In this document: positions 63,697 through 64,000 of the stretch, piece after piece | How the letters are laid out: every line of letters starts with the position of its first letter | Numbering within the stretch: the first letter of the stretch is position 1 | From: Stakelama pacifica | Lineage (GTDB): Bacteria > Pseudomonadota > Alphaproteobacteria > Sphingomonadales > Sphingomonadaceae | NCBI RefSeq assembly: GCF_004361835.1 | Contig: NZ_SNWD01000007.1 | Span: 62,001 to 126,000 of the forward strand | Reading direction: 5' to 3' | DNA: 64,000 nt | Translations under genes and position numbers: made by a program | Notes under the pieces: model-generated | Databases searched by the model: none | Told to the model about the DNA's origin: nothing | Seen by the model: only the letters and a program-made list of their open reading frames with translations

Positions 63697-64000
63697 GTCT
63701 GCATGATGGTCCAGAAACCGGTCGACCGGGCCGGAGGCGCTGTTCAGCCGGGCGAGGGTGATGTGCGGGAGATAGGCCCGCCGTTCCGGTTCCAGCCCGC
63801 TACGGACCAGCGCCTGATCGACCTTGCGGTGGAGCCGCGCGATTGTTTCGTGCGGCTTCACTCCGGCCCAGACGGAATGCGGCCGTCCGCGCGTGTCGAA
63901 CGACCCCACCCCCGATACGGCAAGGTCGAATGCGGGAAAGCGGATATTGCCCAGCGCGATCGCAATCTCTTCGGCCAGCGGGCGCTCGACCTCCCCGATG
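63589..64000 (-). CDS. thpR: RNA 2',3'-cyclic phosphodiesterase (ThpR/LigT), partial at window edge
   Basis: The frame is open to the end of the window, so the 5' part of the gene lies outside. About 137 C-terminal residues are visible. They include the second H-x-T motif, LPHITLARL, and FPAFDLAVSGVGSFDTRGRPHSVWAGV, typical of 2H phosphoesterases related to LigT. The first H-x-T lies beyond the edge. One DnaA box (63688-63696) lies inside the coding sequence. Confidence 0.88.
   Translation of the reverse strand, partial: IGEVERPLAEEIAIALGNIRFPAFDLAVSGVGSFDTRGRPHSVWAGVKPHETIARLHRKVDQALVRSGLEPERRAYLPHITLARLNSASGPVDRFLDHHADLSTAPFRFNNFLLFESTLASEGARYEAIARYRLDP

Overview
The window is ordinary chromosomal DNA from a high-GC alphaproteobacterium, most likely a member of the Sphingomonadales. 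This is inferred from several features together. Intergenic palindromic repeats of the kind common in sphingomonads are present (CGTCATTGCGAG..., CGTCACCCCGGA..., CGTTCGCTTCGAGCG...). TonB-dependent uptake, a PhaC/phasin pair, a yajC-secD-secF operon and small inner-membrane proteins typical of the group also occur. I see no insertion sequence, prophage, integrase, conjugation gene, CRISPR array or rRNA operon. Genes are densely packed, with many 1-4 bp start/stop overlaps, and run on both strands.

Layout. 1-5.7 kb: end of an AI-2E-type permease, a TonB-dependent receptor, then a tight three-gene run (integral membrane protein, DUF2141 secreted protein, GT4 glycosyltransferase). 5.7-13.7 kb: secreted or lipid-anchored hydrolases (M49-like metallopeptidase, PhoD phosphatase, PepN, M28 peptidase). 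13.7-19.3 kb: SDR protein, EamA exporter, threonine aldolase, class A PBP, HNH protein. 19.4-25.4 kb: GluQRS, HIG1-like protein, PduO-type adenosyltransferase, EgtB/EgtD (ergothioneine), DUF1176-like protein, 3-hydroxyacyl-CoA dehydrogenase and ExoD. 25.4-32.5 kb: CNT nucleoside transporter, YhhQ-type queuosine-precursor transporter, EAL phosphodiesterase, ArgB, YggT/YggU, FolD, MarC. 32.5-38.8 kb: a GT-C-like membrane glycosyltransferase divergent from GtrA plus a methyltransferase, then a GH115 alpha-glucuronidase behind a LacI-type operator. 38.8-48.8 kb: AlaC-type aminotransferase, PhaC, phasin, ClpS, MurA and bioF-bioD-bioA, followed upstream by tRNA-Thr. 49-57.4 kb: aminopeptidase P, a Crp/Fnr regulator, an S9 oligopeptidase, an L,D-transpeptidase, a SYLF lipoprotein and tRNA-Pro. 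57.4-64 kb: yajC-secD-secF-Mth938 operon, a GT4 glycosyltransferase, OsmC, a glycine-zipper lipoprotein, a DUF985 cupin and a partial ThpR.

The genes are mostly housekeeping or envelope functions rather than one large system. Four points deserve a second look. First, a dense cluster of DnaA boxes at 63488-63696 (three exact TTATCCACA plus near matches) could be the chromosomal origin or another DnaA-binding locus. Second, the L,D-transpeptidase can only include its signal peptide if it starts at a non-canonical ATT codon (55873). Third, the phasin promoter carries two perfect palindromes. Fourth, an almost perfect LacI-family operator sits in the GH115 promoter. I could not run searches; all family calls come from reading motifs in the translations.
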